Part shown: positions 41,716-49,571 of the stretch, one piece after another
Numbering within the stretch: position 1 is the first letter of the stretch
How the letters are laid out: every line of letters starts with the position of its first letter
Source: Halanaerobiales bacterium
GTDB lineage: Bacteria > Bacillota > Halanaerobiia > Halanaerobiales > DTU029
DNA length: 64,000 nt
Assembly: GCA_029981855.1 (NCBI GenBank)
Contig: JARRCS010000015.1
Location: 62,001-126,000, forward strand
Reading direction: 5' to 3'
Position numbers and translations under genes: made by a program
The notes under the pieces: model-generated
Told to the model about the DNA's origin: nothing
The model's database searches: none
What the model saw: only the letters and a program-made list of their open reading frames with translations

Positions 41716-41927
41716 TATAGGAACACCCTCCCTGAATGGATTTGTCGCAGTGCTCCGCGTACCCGTTTCCATTTGTCATGCCTCATTAAGGCCACGATAT
41801 CTGCAAATGTTAATTCTTCTTCTTCATTGGCTGGTTCATTGTCTGGTTTCTCTGCTAACAACCCTAATTTCAGGAGCATTTCTAATACATCAGGTTGAGT
41901 AAACGATATGTATTCATAAATAGTCAC
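41715..41927 (-). CDS. Small hypothetical protein
   Basis: 70 residues from GTG 41927, preceded by AAGGAGG at 8 bases. An upstream frame extension lies inside the RecU-like gene and is not used. Contains LTFADIVALMRHDKWKRVRGALRQI, a short helical DNA-binding-like end. The stop shares its last base with the start of the ArpU-like gene. Confidence 0.55.
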   Translation of the reverse strand: MTIYEYISFTQPDVLEMLLKLGLLAEKPDNEPANEEEELTFADIVALMRHDKWKRVRGALRQIHSGRVFL

Positions 41928-41932
41928 CGTAC

Positions 41933-42457
41933 CTACCTCCTTCCAAACCACAGTTTGTCTACCACAGTGAGATAGTCCAAGGCAACCCGGCCTCCAAGTT
42001 TGACCTTCCATTCCGGCCGCATCTGTTTTATTGAAATTGACGCAGCGCCCTTTTCATATTTCCAGTCCAGCATCCTCTCTCTCCAAAATTCCCAGGGCAC
42101 TACAAAGAACCGCTGCATTTTGAAACCTACAAGGACAAATGCGATACCGTTATCTCTTGCCCAATCCTCCAGGAACTGGGCTTGATGATCCTCCACCCTG
42201 TCCCACCTGATTCTGTCTCCTGAACAGTGCTTTGCATCAAAAGCAAGAGAGCGACCTCGGTAAGACCCGAGAAAGTCTACCGCGGCTTTTTCCTCTACTT
42301 TTGCACTTACTACTTTTCCCCGGCCATCGCGGAGCGGTATCCAGGCTGTGGGCACTTTGTGGATAACCGCTATCCGCCTTGCTCTATATTGACGATTGGC
42401 CATAACCACTAACTCTTCCAGCGGCCGCCCGCGGTTGGCCTGTGCCCACGCCTTCAT
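41933..42457 (-). CDS. RecU-like Holliday junction resolvase
   Basis: 174 residues. GRSLAFDAKHCSG gives the Asp and Lys of the endonuclease site. HQAQFLEDWARDNGIAFVLVGF and the earlier VDFLGSYRGR complete the RecU pattern. Resolves branched DNA before packaging. It overlaps the ADP-ribosylglycohydrolase gene by 4 bases. Confidence 0.8.
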   Translation of the reverse strand: MKAWAQANRGRPLEELVVMANRQYRARRIAVIHKVPTAWIPLRDGRGKVVSAKVEEKAAVDFLGSYRGRSLAFDAKHCSGDRIRWDRVEDHQAQFLEDWARDNGIAFVLVGFKMQRFFVVPWEFWRERMLDWKYEKGAASISIKQMRPEWKVKLGGRVALDYLTVVDKLWFGRR

Positions 42458-43422
42458 GATTGCCTCCTGGCCAGCTCAACAAGCCCCTCCACTATCTGGT
42501 CAAGCATTACGCACTGTTCCGGAGAAAACTTCTTAATCCACCGCTTTGGTATAGCTTTATATCCCCAATAAACACCGGCCAGGCCGCCGGCAATTGCCCC
42601 TATGGTGTCTGCGTCTCCTCCAAGATTCACGGCTCTCACCACCGCGTCCTTGAAACCATCGGCTTCTATAACAGACCACGTCGCGCAGAGGAAACTGTCT
42701 ATCGTGTATCCCGTGGGTTTAAGGTTGCTTCTATCACGATTGATAGGGCTTTCCGCAATTTCTCTTAATTCTTCCCTGTAAGCCTCCTGCGTTATTTCTT
42801 GTACTAACTTAATGGCTTCAACTATGGCCATAAACCGGTCTGCTGTGCCGTTTAAAATGTTCCGCACCGCCAGAGAATAAACAGCACAGGTTAATCCCGC
42901 TTTTATGTCCCAGTGCGTCATCCTGGCTATATCAATCGCCTGGCAATACACGTCTGGTATCAGCCTATAAGCTATTCCCACTGGTAGCGTCCTCATCAGC
43001 GCTCCGTTGCCGGCACTCATTCCACCCAGTTCCCGGTGAGCTCGTTCGGCCGCTATGTGCCATTGTTCGTGGGTAAGGTTATCCCTGTCCCAAATTCTGA
43101 AAACCGCCCTGATGGTGTTTCCGATATCGGGAGGATTCGTGGCCTGCCACCGGCGAAATGCCTGCCCGATATGCGGGACCGGGTCATCCGGATCCGCAAT
43201 AATCCCTTCTGCTACGGCCAGCATCATCTCGGTGTCGTCTGTCCATTCCCCAGGGCACAGGTTAAGCCACCCGCCCCCGACGATGTCCTTTAGCTGACCA
43301 TATTTTTTCTGTATCGCTCTTTGGTCCATAAACTCAACGGTGGCTCCCAGGGCATCGCCCACCGCTACGCCGTAGAGGCCTCCGCGGACCCTTTCGTCAA
43401 ATGTAGGCCGTTTAATACTCAT
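42454..43422 (-). CDS. ADP-ribosylglycohydrolase (DraG/ARH-like)
   Basis: 322 residues. The family's metal-binding motifs are intact: GVAVGDALGATVEF at 18-31, WTDDTEMML with T61-D62-D63, and GGDADTIGAIAGG at 268-280. It removes ADP-ribose from proteins or nucleic acids, or cleaves related compounds. In a phage it may undo host ADP-ribosylation or recycle NAD-derived products. The neighbouring nucleoside-deoxyribosyltransferase-like gene suggests a nucleotide-related module. Confidence 0.9.
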   Translation of the reverse strand: MSIKRPTFDERVRGGLYGVAVGDALGATVEFMDQRAIQKKYGQLKDIVGGGWLNLCPGEWTDDTEMMLAVAEGIIADPDDPVPHIGQAFRRWQATNPPDIGNTIRAVFRIWDRDNLTHEQWHIAAERAHRELGGMSAGNGALMRTLPVGIAYRLIPDVYCQAIDIARMTHWDIKAGLTCAVYSLAVRNILNGTADRFMAIVEAIKLVQEITQEAYREELREIAESPINRDRSNLKPTGYTIDSFLCATWSVIEADGFKDAVVRAVNLGGDADTIGAIAGGLAGVYWGYKAIPKRWIKKFSPEQCVMLDQIVEGLVELARRQS

Positions 43423-43445
43423 TGATTATCACCTTTCTTTGCTGC

Positions 43446-44084
43446 TCAATCAGTCCCGGCAACAGACCGGGCCAACTCTTCCATTTCTTCTCTCTCAATC
43501 TGTTCATATGTCTCCCTGACAATCTTCTCGATCTCAGCCCGAGTCAGTCCACGATAATCTCTATACAGCTTATCAGTAATTTCCTTAATTTGGTTAATCA
43601 TCATTTTGCCTCCTTTAGTTATTGACTTTAGCCCCTTCTCCCTGAGATAATCAAGTGCTCCTTCCAGATCATCAAACCAGGCCGTTGCATGGTATTTAAG
43701 CCAGTGGCTTCCTCTGTTGGCCCGGCCCCAGAGGATGATCTCTTTCCCCCGTTCCCATGCATAGCGAATTTCCATGCTGGTCCCTATGTACGGCATCTGG
43801 TCGTGGTCCATTTCCACCAAGAGGATATTGGCTTGGACAATGTCCTGCAAATCCCGCTCCACGATGTCCTTGCTGTTGGTATCAGTCGGTTTCCGCCCCC
43901 GCAATGGGTTTAGCACCTTAAACCCCGCTGTCTCCAGAACCCCGGCTGCATATAGGCGCCATTCAGTAGCCACCGCCCATGCGCTATGACCATTTATGCT
44001 GCCAGCCAAATAAACTACCGGTTTCGGTTGGTACTCTTTTGGATGTGGTAAGTCTTTCTCCATACGTTTAGTAATTTTTTTCAT
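43446..44084 (-). CDS. Nucleoside 2-deoxyribosyltransferase-like protein with possible internal start
   Basis: 212 residues. Residues 22-150 match the Nuc_deoxyrib_tr fold: PVVYLAGSINGHSAWAVATEWR, DIVERDLQDIVQANILLVEMD, IGTSMEIRYAWERGKEIILWG. The last 53 codons form a separate helical segment beginning MMINQ at 43604, directly preceded by AAAGGAGGCAAA, an excellent internal ribosome site in the same frame. A short independent product of 52 residues is likely. Substrate unknown. Confidence 0.75.
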   Translation of the reverse strand: MKKITKRMEKDLPHPKEYQPKPVVYLAGSINGHSAWAVATEWRLYAAGVLETAGFKVLNPLRGRKPTDTNSKDIVERDLQDIVQANILLVEMDHDQMPYIGTSMEIRYAWERGKEIILWGRANRGSHWLKYHATAWFDDLEGALDYLREKGLKSITKGGKMMINQIKEITDKLYRDYRGLTRAEIEKIVRETYEQIEREEMEELARSVAGTD

Positions 44085-44386
44085 TATGCCCCTTTCTTCC
44101 TATATTTGTAACTGGCAACCTTTCTTCCGGGCCTTTCTCTCTCCCGAGGATCGTGCATAATCATATAACCCATCCTATCAAGAGTAGCCTTAACTGGTTC
44201 TATGCCACGGACTTTCTTTTCATACTGCTCTTGAAATGACCTCTGAGCTTCGGCCATTTGTTCCGGAGAAACTTGTCCATGATCTTTCATTGATATTTCA
44301 TGGCCGCAGGACTCACATATGCCATACGTAATCCCAAAATATTTTTCAATGAGATATATTTCTTTCCCGCAGTTTGGGCAGTACAT
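44084..44386 (-). CDS. Small zinc-ribbon protein
   Basis: 100 residues. Two CxxC knuckles: CPNCGKE at 3-9 and CESCGHE at about 24-30. The C-terminal half is basic and helical (EQYEKKVRG, YKYRKKG). It starts inside the last 100 bases of the DUF5131 gene in another frame; the GGGGGG run before its ATG serves as its ribosome site. Role unknown, perhaps nucleic acid binding. Confidence 0.65.
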   Translation of the reverse strand: MYCPNCGKEIYLIEKYFGITYGICESCGHEISMKDHGQVSPEQMAEAQRSFQEQYEKKVRGIEPVKATLDRMGYMIMHDPRERERPGRKVASYKYRKKGA

Positions 44387-45069
44387 TGTTCGTTCGCCCC
44401 CCTTTTAATCTTTTCGGGCCATTCCAGGTTGTCTTTAAGAAATACAGGTATATCATAAGCTCTACAGTAACTAATAATATTTTCTACCCATTCTTTTTTC
44501 GGTTTTTTAGCTCCTGGACCAGTTTGGGCGCCAACTATTACCCAATCCAGGCTTTCCCATTCAACATATTCAACCACATTTTCAAGCAATGGCTCAAGGG
44601 AAAGAAATTTCACCTTTGCACCCATAAAACCAAGTGTTCCACTTCTGGTATGAGCATCAGTAGCATTGTCGGCACCGGCCCCGATCCATATGTTATCAGG
44701 AATATTTTTCATGTCAAAAGTAAACCAATTATAATACCTATCTGGGTTTTTTGTTAGAAACTGAAATGTATGTTGGGGACAGCCCCGGACTATATCCAGG
44801 ACCGCCTCTATCCATTCATCCGGCACCCAGTCGCCAAATAAATCTCCCATACTGGAAACAAATATCTTGGCCGGTCTTTTTCTTTGTTTTGGCTCGTCTA
44901 ACCTTCCCGGGAAAAATCTCGGTTGAAACCTTTTCCCTTTTTTATATTTCCCGTATTCTCCCAGACCTCTCTCCGCAAACCTCTTGGCATAGCAATATGG
45001 GCAACCATGCTTACATCCAACAACCGGATTCCATGTAAAATCTGTCCATTCGATAGTCGTCCAATTCAT
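44287..45069 (-). CDS. DUF5131 (phage Gp37/Gp68-like) protein, copy 1
   Basis: About 260 residues from ATG 45069 (GGTGGGATTGGG upstream). CKHGCPYCYAKRF (C19, C23, C26) has the CX3CX2C spacing of radical-SAM Fe-S clusters. IFVSSMGDLFGDWVP, FQFLTKNPDRYYNW and DWVIVGAQTGPGAKK are family hallmarks. Phage Gp37/Gp68 proteins are of unknown chemistry. Relatives usually stop near LEWPEKI; here the frame runs 38 codons further through the zinc-ribbon gene, which may reflect an indel in the G run. Confidence 0.82.
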   Translation of the reverse strand: MNWTTIEWTDFTWNPVVGCKHGCPYCYAKRFAERGLGEYGKYKKGKRFQPRFFPGRLDEPKQRKRPAKIFVSSMGDLFGDWVPDEWIEAVLDIVRGCPQHTFQFLTKNPDRYYNWFTFDMKNIPDNIWIGAGADNATDAHTRSGTLGFMGAKVKFLSLEPLLENVVEYVEWESLDWVIVGAQTGPGAKKPKKEWVENIISYCRAYDIPVFLKDNLEWPEKIKRGANEQCTAQTAGKKYISLKNILGLRMAYVSPAAMKYQ

Positions 45070-45278
45070 CCCAATCCCACCTTCAATGTGGCTACTCTCC
45101 TGGCATATTCCAATTTCCACCCAGTCAGCTTTGCATCCAGCTCGGCGATTTCATTATGAGATGCTGACGGGTCCTTCTTCAAGAGCTCCAGCTCTAGTGT
45201 CGCCTGCCGGATCTGGTTCTTGAGCTGCCAGAGCGGTGTCCGTCTTATCTCAGATTCAAACTTTCGTAAGTTAGCCAT
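45066..45278 (-). CDS. Small coiled-coil protein
   Basis: 70 residues, almost fully helical (IRQATLELELLKKD, IAELDAKLTGWKLEYARRV). It overlaps the DUF5131 start by 4 bases. No family recognised. Confidence 0.5.
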   Translation of the reverse strand: MANLRKFESEIRRTPLWQLKNQIRQATLELELLKKDPSASHNEIAELDAKLTGWKLEYARRVATLKVGLG

Positions 45279-45497
45279 TCAATCATCTCCTTTAATCCAG
45301 ACTGCTGCTTTAAGTCTTAATGGGCAATTTTCTTTATTACAAACGCCTAACCGGGTAACCACTCCATATAATGTTTCAGCAGTCTTGTTTTCTGCATTAT
45401 CGCAATAGATAATTTCATCGTCGCTGTATCTGCAGTCCGGCTCTACTTTATAAGGGCAATCCCAATTTGATACTGCAACTTTCCAATGCATTTTCAT
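45279..45497 (-). CDS. Small Cys-containing protein
   Basis: 72 residues with five Cys (CPYK, CRYS, YCDN, VCNKENC), likely metal binding. Sits in a run of tightly packed early genes, with good ribosome site. Function unknown. Confidence 0.5.
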   Translation of the reverse strand: MKMHWKVAVSNWDCPYKVEPDCRYSDDEIIYCDNAENKTAETLYGVVTRLGVCNKENCPLRLKAAVWIKGDD

Positions 45498-45686
45498 TCA
45501 ATCATCTCCCCTCATCATATTTGGTATTATATCTATTTTGCGTGGAATAACCTTCTCTAGCTCTTTCTTGTTTACATAATAATGCGGCCCTTTCTTCTCT
45601 GCCTCGATTGCTCCGCGGTGGATATAATCACGGATGGTTTGTGGATTAACATCGAGTATTTCTGCTGCTTCTTTAGTGGTTAGCAT
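45498..45686 (-). CDS. MerR/excisionase-like HTH protein
   Basis: 62 residues. MLTTKEAAEILDVNPQTIRDYIHRGAIEAEKKGPHYYVNKKEL is the winged HTH form of excisionase/HTH_17 proteins. Probably an early DNA-binding regulator. It is far from attR, so a role in excision is possible but not shown. Confidence 0.72.
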   Translation of the reverse strand: MLTTKEAAEILDVNPQTIRDYIHRGAIEAEKKGPHYYVNKKELEKVIPRKIDIIPNMMRGDD

Positions 45687-45928
45687 TAATTACCGCCCTC
45701 CATCCTTGACAACAAAGCATCAGATGTTAATGACGATAAAACAATCAGCCCGCAGTTAGTAAAAATAACGCTTTTGGTCGCCCTGCCTTCGGTGCAGTCT
45801 ATACACATTCCCTCATCCCTGGCCTTAAGCACTCTTCTTTTGATTGGCTGTGATTTGTAGTTTGTGATCGCAACCACCTTATCTTTGGCAATATAATTTT
45901 TAAAACCTATCATCATCAATCCTTCCAT
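45686..45928 (-). CDS. RemA/DUF370-like regulator
   Basis: 80 residues. From the internal Met, IGFKNYIAKDKVVAITNYKSQPIKRRVLKARDEG, then the T.GR.TKSVIFTNCGLIVLSSLTSD pattern, aligns with RemA, which forms ring-shaped DNA-binding oligomers controlling matrix genes and osmotic response in Bacillus. The start at 45928 has GGAGAGG upstream; a later ATG (45916/45913) is possible. A phage copy is unusual. Confidence 0.72.
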   Translation of the reverse strand: MEGLMMIGFKNYIAKDKVVAITNYKSQPIKRRVLKARDEGMCIDCTEGRATKSVIFTNCGLIVLSSLTSDALLSRMEGGN

Positions 45929-45947
45929 TGCTTAATCCTCTCCTTTC

Positions 45948-46550
45948 TCAGACATATCCATCGCTGACTAGCTCTGCTTTAGAGCGCTCTTTTTGATGGC
46001 CCTCAATGGCCGGCCTTTTGAATTTCTCTGCCAGCTTCGCAGTCTCTCTCCTGACTGATTCCGGCAATCTTGCCTGCCGGTCGTACTTGTCCGATAGCTC
46101 ATTGTAAACCTTGCAGAACTGGTTCATCATATAGGTTTCTTCGGCATTGCTCATACCGATTACCCTTAAACCTCCAACACACTCTACCGCTCTTCTAACT
46201 TTTGGAGGCAGGCTATTCATGGCTTTTTCTGTCCCGTATGCTGTCCCGTATCTTTGAATAGCCTCTAATACCATGCTCCAGGCTTCACCTGCAGTAAGTT
46301 TCTCGCTCTCAGGAGTACGTATATTTTCGATTTCTTTGATAATTTCTCCGGGTGTTGGCGGCCACTCTTTTTCTATCACAAGTTTTTTTAATGCCACCTG
46401 TACAAGCTGGTAGTCATACTCCTGCAGAAACATATACCACGTCTCCTGCAGCATCCTTGTGTCTTCTTTTGTCTCTTTCGGGTATTCGAATCTATTCTGG
46501 TAGTAGCTGTTGAGAAATTTAAGTATCTTAACCAGTTCTGTTTTTTTCAT
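45948..46550 (-). CDS. Helicase loader/inhibitor-like protein (G39P-like)
   Basis: 200 residues. The N-terminal 70 residues with WPPTPGEIIKEIENI are typical of G39P/DnaI-like loaders: helical, with the conserved P-T-x-GEI element. The middle has AWSMVLEAIQRYG. It would help load the host replicative helicase at the phage origin. It overlaps the initiator gene by 4 bases. Confidence 0.68.
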   Translation of the reverse strand: MKKTELVKILKFLNSYYQNRFEYPKETKEDTRMLQETWYMFLQEYDYQLVQVALKKLVIEKEWPPTPGEIIKEIENIRTPESEKLTAGEAWSMVLEAIQRYGTAYGTEKAMNSLPPKVRRAVECVGGLRVIGMSNAEETYMMNQFCKVYNELSDKYDRQARLPESVRRETAKLAEKFKRPAIEGHQKERSKAELVSDGYV

Positions 46551-47626
46551 AGCACATTCACCTCCGTATTACCCTGACGATCCTCTTCCATCGCTTCCTG
46601 ATAGAGTTCCCTGAGCATCTCGTCCTTTCGGGCCTGTTTGTTTCGCGGACTGGACCGGTTTTTCATCTGGTTTTCAAGTGTCACAATCTTCTCTCTGAGT
46701 TTCCCGGCCGACAATATATTAGACTTCCAAAACGGATCCTGCTGGCACCAGTCAATTATCTTTCCAATTTCCTCCCAGGTATAGCCCTTGTTTTCACTTT
46801 CTTTAGCGCCTACAGGGCCCAATCTATTAAGGCGGTCCATCTCTGTTGCCCAGGCTTCCATAGAGGCCGGATCTTTGTTAGGTACCTGCGCCCTTTTGTT
46901 ATTTTCAAGTATTTTGGCCCGGAGATAACAGGCAGCTTTATACGGGATTGATTCTTCATCAAACTTAGGTCCGTTATCTTCCGGTTTTGCAGGAAGATTG
47001 TCAGGGCCTTCCTCCTGATTAGCCGGTTTCGATTTTTCCTGGGAGGGGTCCGGGCTCGATTCAGAGTTCGGACGATAATTATTTACTCTACTTTTCTTTA
47101 CTTTACTTTTCTTTACTTTACTTTGTGGGGTTTCTGCTGACATTATGTCATCATTAATTCCCTCTGGCTGGTGGTTATTGTTAACATTAACCTCATTCGA
47201 ACCAGAGTTAATGCTTTCAATAACTAAATTTGAGTAATCATTAATATCTACAAGAATATATTCCCTGATCATGTGTACTTCCTTACGTCGATTGACAGCT
47301 TCTAGGAATCTCTTTTGTATACCCTTACTGGTCAATACCGAATATTTTTTGTATACATCAGCATCCAGTAAACCTACCTCAATGCAATCGTTAACTATCT
47401 CCGAAAGAGTGTTTTTGTCAACATTAACCTGCCTTGAAAAAATCATTTGTTCCTTTTCTGTCCACTTGCAGTAGTAACCATTATCATAAATTCTCATGTA
47501 TAACCTGATTAATACGGCAAACCCAATTAAACCATGCTTAGCCTCGATATAATAAACATCATCGTCTCGGTCTATATCTACGTCTAATGGAAAATAATCT
47601 AAACCTTCTTTGGTGGGCCTAGCCAT
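46547..47626 (-). CDS. Replication initiation protein (Lin1244/DnaD-like)
   Basis: 359 residues. The start RPTKEGLDYFPLDVDIDRDDDVYYIEAKHGLIGFAVLIRL is the Lin1244/Lin1753 (DUF4373) winged-helix domain of phage initiators. A low-complexity linker with repeated KVKKSKVKKS at about 160-215 follows, then an acidic stretch and a basic C-terminal helical domain. The repeats at 47090-47130 correspond to the linker and could serve as an origin-like region. Confidence 0.75.
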   Translation of the reverse strand: MARPTKEGLDYFPLDVDIDRDDDVYYIEAKHGLIGFAVLIRLYMRIYDNGYYCKWTEKEQMIFSRQVNVDKNTLSEIVNDCIEVGLLDADVYKKYSVLTSKGIQKRFLEAVNRRKEVHMIREYILVDINDYSNLVIESINSGSNEVNVNNNHQPEGINDDIMSAETPQSKVKKSKVKKSRVNNYRPNSESSPDPSQEKSKPANQEEGPDNLPAKPEDNGPKFDEESIPYKAACYLRAKILENNKRAQVPNKDPASMEAWATEMDRLNRLGPVGAKESENKGYTWEEIGKIIDWCQQDPFWKSNILSAGKLREKIVTLENQMKNRSSPRNKQARKDEMLRELYQEAMEEDRQGNTEVNVL

Positions 47627-47665
47627 TTATTTCACTCCTCCTGAATTTCTCGCTTTTAATAACTC

Positions 47666-48523
47666 CTAGCCATACTGTTTTGGGTATTCGTTCCACTCCT
47701 GGCCGTCCAGCAGGCGGCCGGCCTTTTTTCTTCCCATGCGATACATCAATTTTCCATCGCTCCATAGGTAAGTTCGCCACCCCCTGGGGTTAGGTTGCAA
47801 GTCGCTTTCGTGCCACTCCCCCCAAGACTTAAAGAAAAATGGCACTCCCGCTGCCTGGCACTGGTCCCGCAGGCTCCGCACCCAATCCGGGTGCATCGGC
47901 CTGGCTCTGGGGCCAGTCTCGCCACCGCAGATCACCCAATCAATTAACTGTTTATCAGGGTTATAACCATCTGGATTGGTTAATGTAGGAGGATCGTAAA
48001 CATCAAGATATTTGTATACATCCACTGGCCCCAGCAGCGGCTCGCAACTCACAAACCGCACCACTGCCGGAATCTGCAGCAAAATCGGGATTCGCTCATC
48101 AGCAGCGGATTGGTTCTCGACCGTAACACCAACCCATAGATTGCTTAAGGTCCTGTGAATACATTGCTTAAAAAAGTCAATCATCCGCTTTGGTCGCTTA
48201 GTAAGAACCAGGAAAGTGTGTTGCTCTGCCGCCATGATGGTATCGAACACCCTGCAAAGAAATCCTCCCTCGACGTCATCGTGAAACAGATCTCCCATGC
48301 TGCACACGAACACACGTCTGGGCTTTTTCCAGCTTAAAGGCTCGCTTAACCGGTCGGGGCGCATCGTAACCCTGAAGGGCTCGTCCTCTGGATACCCGCA
48401 CCGGCCCCGGAGCCTGGTGGCCATTCGTTTGGCGTAGCAGTTCTCGCACCCTTCACTTACAGGTGTGCAGCCCGTAACAACATTCCAGCTATAATCCGTC
48501 CACTCGATTTTAGTCTGGCTCAC
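47666..48523 (-). CDS. DUF5131 (phage Gp37/Gp68-like) protein, copy 2
   Basis: 285 residues, a divergent paralogue of the gene at 44287-45069. Three Cys at 19, 26 and 29 (CX6CX2C) differ in spacing from copy 1. FVCSMGDLFHDDV, TFLVLTKRPKRM and DWVICGGETGPRARPMHP are shared. It overlaps the ASCH gene by 4 bases, indicating a joint role. Function not known; an Fe-S or nucleotide-modifying enzyme is suggested by Cys motif. Confidence 0.82.
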   Translation of the reverse strand: MSQTKIEWTDYSWNVVTGCTPVSEGCENCYAKRMATRLRGRCGYPEDEPFRVTMRPDRLSEPLSWKKPRRVFVCSMGDLFHDDVEGGFLCRVFDTIMAAEQHTFLVLTKRPKRMIDFFKQCIHRTLSNLWVGVTVENQSAADERIPILLQIPAVVRFVSCEPLLGPVDVYKYLDVYDPPTLTNPDGYNPDKQLIDWVICGGETGPRARPMHPDWVRSLRDQCQAAGVPFFFKSWGEWHESDLQPNPRGWRTYLWSDGKLMYRMGRKKAGRLLDGQEWNEYPKQYG

Positions 48524-48840
48524 GGTTTCACCACCTCAAAATCGACCACCCACACCAGCGCGTCCGGGTCCCACCAGCTGTATATCCGCCTAAAAGCCTC
48601 TTGATAGGCCTGGACGGTTGGGTAGCCTTCCCTTTTTGCGTCCTCTTCCGAGATATCCCCCAGGCGTTCCTGGCGAACATCCAGGATACGAAGCCTGGCG
48701 AACGGCTTGCTCCCCTTCTTAAAGTTGAGCTTGGCTTGGTGTATGGACCCGGGGCGCCACCGGCGTTTACCGGTGCGCCTGGTCTGGGTCTTTTCTCCTC
48801 TTAAAATTGGCTGGACGTGCTCTGGTTTGAATAGAATCAT
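48520..48840 (-). CDS. ASCH-domain protein
   Basis: 106 residues. ILFKPEHVQPILRGEKTQTRRTGKRRWRPG is the classic ASCH start, with IQTRR-like basic patch, then ARLRILDVRQERLGDISEEDAKREGY. ASCH domains bind RNA or modified nucleosides. Its overlap with the DUF5131 gene suggests a common substrate. Confidence 0.82.
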   Translation of the reverse strand: MILFKPEHVQPILRGEKTQTRRTGKRRWRPGSIHQAKLNFKKGSKPFARLRILDVRQERLGDISEEDAKREGYPTVQAYQEAFRRIYSWWDPDALVWVVDFEVVKP

Positions 48841-48857
48841 ATCTTAACGCCCCTTTT

Positions 48858-49571
48858 TCATCGTAGTTGTGTTGGAACAAAAACCATCTTTCCGGTAAGC
48901 TCTTGGATTTCGCGCTTGAAGCGCTCCGCGTCGCTGTTGTCGTCACTTAAATGCAGCAGCCAGATTTCTTGAACTTTGCTCAAGTCGTTAGCCTTTAGGA
49001 ACTCCTTCACGTTCTTCAGGCTAAAATGGGATTGCAATAAACGGTTCTTCAGTTCAACTGGCACCAGCCCGTTGGCAACGTTAGCTTTCAATATATCCGG
49101 GCAGTAGTTGCATTCAACCATGATGTGCGTAAGGCCGACAAATTTGTAACGGACATAATAGGTGTCAGTGGCGTATAATAACTTGTCACCGTCACCGGTA
49201 GCCATTAGGAACCCTAACGGCTCCGCCGCGTCGTGCTGGGTTTCAAATGGGAGTATGGTCCAGGTTCCGATTTCTAACTGCTGTTTGGCCTTGATGGTCC
49301 TTATCCGGTGCCCGGTTATTCCTATGGCTTCTTTTGCCCCCTGGCTCATGTAGCAGTCAATCCCCGCCTTAATAATGTCTCTCGCGGCCTTGCAGTGGTC
49401 CTGATGCTCGTGGCTGATTAGGCAACCGGCAATCTCCGAAACTCGAAAATTAAGGCCACGCTGTATGTCCTTAAACCGAATTCCGCACTCCAAGAGGAGC
49501 GGGGTGCTACCGTCCGTCACCCGGTAGCAGTTTCCCTGGCTCCCGGAGGCGAGTGCTGTAATCTCAATCAT
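48858..49571 (-). CDS. MBL-fold metallohydrolase
   Basis: 237 residues. ASGSQGNCYRV then HEHQDH (54-59) and LLYATDTYYV give the metal site of beta-lactamase-fold phosphodiesterases of the YycJ/WalJ type. It is directly beside RecT (one-base overlap). In the absence of a RecE/YqaJ-type exonuclease it is the best candidate nuclease of the recombination module. Confidence 0.82.
   Translation of the reverse strand: MIEITALASGSQGNCYRVTDGSTPLLLECGIRFKDIQRGLNFRVSEIAGCLISHEHQDHCKAARDIIKAGIDCYMSQGAKEAIGITGHRIRTIKAKQQLEIGTWTILPFETQHDAAEPLGFLMATGDGDKLLYATDTYYVRYKFVGLTHIMVECNYCPDILKANVANGLVPVELKNRLLQSHFSLKNVKEFLKANDLSKVQEIWLLHLSDDNSDAERFKREIQELTGKMVFVPTQLR

Noticed and set aside
44287-44400. DUF5131 copy 1 as a pseudogene because of its unusual C-terminal extension
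   Set aside because: All core motifs are intact up to LEWPEKI; only the final 38 codons are odd, so the enzyme is probably functional.
47085-47135. CRISPR-like short repeats
   Set aside because: The repeated TTTACTTTACTTTTC units encode the KVKKSKVKKS linker of the initiator and have no spacers.
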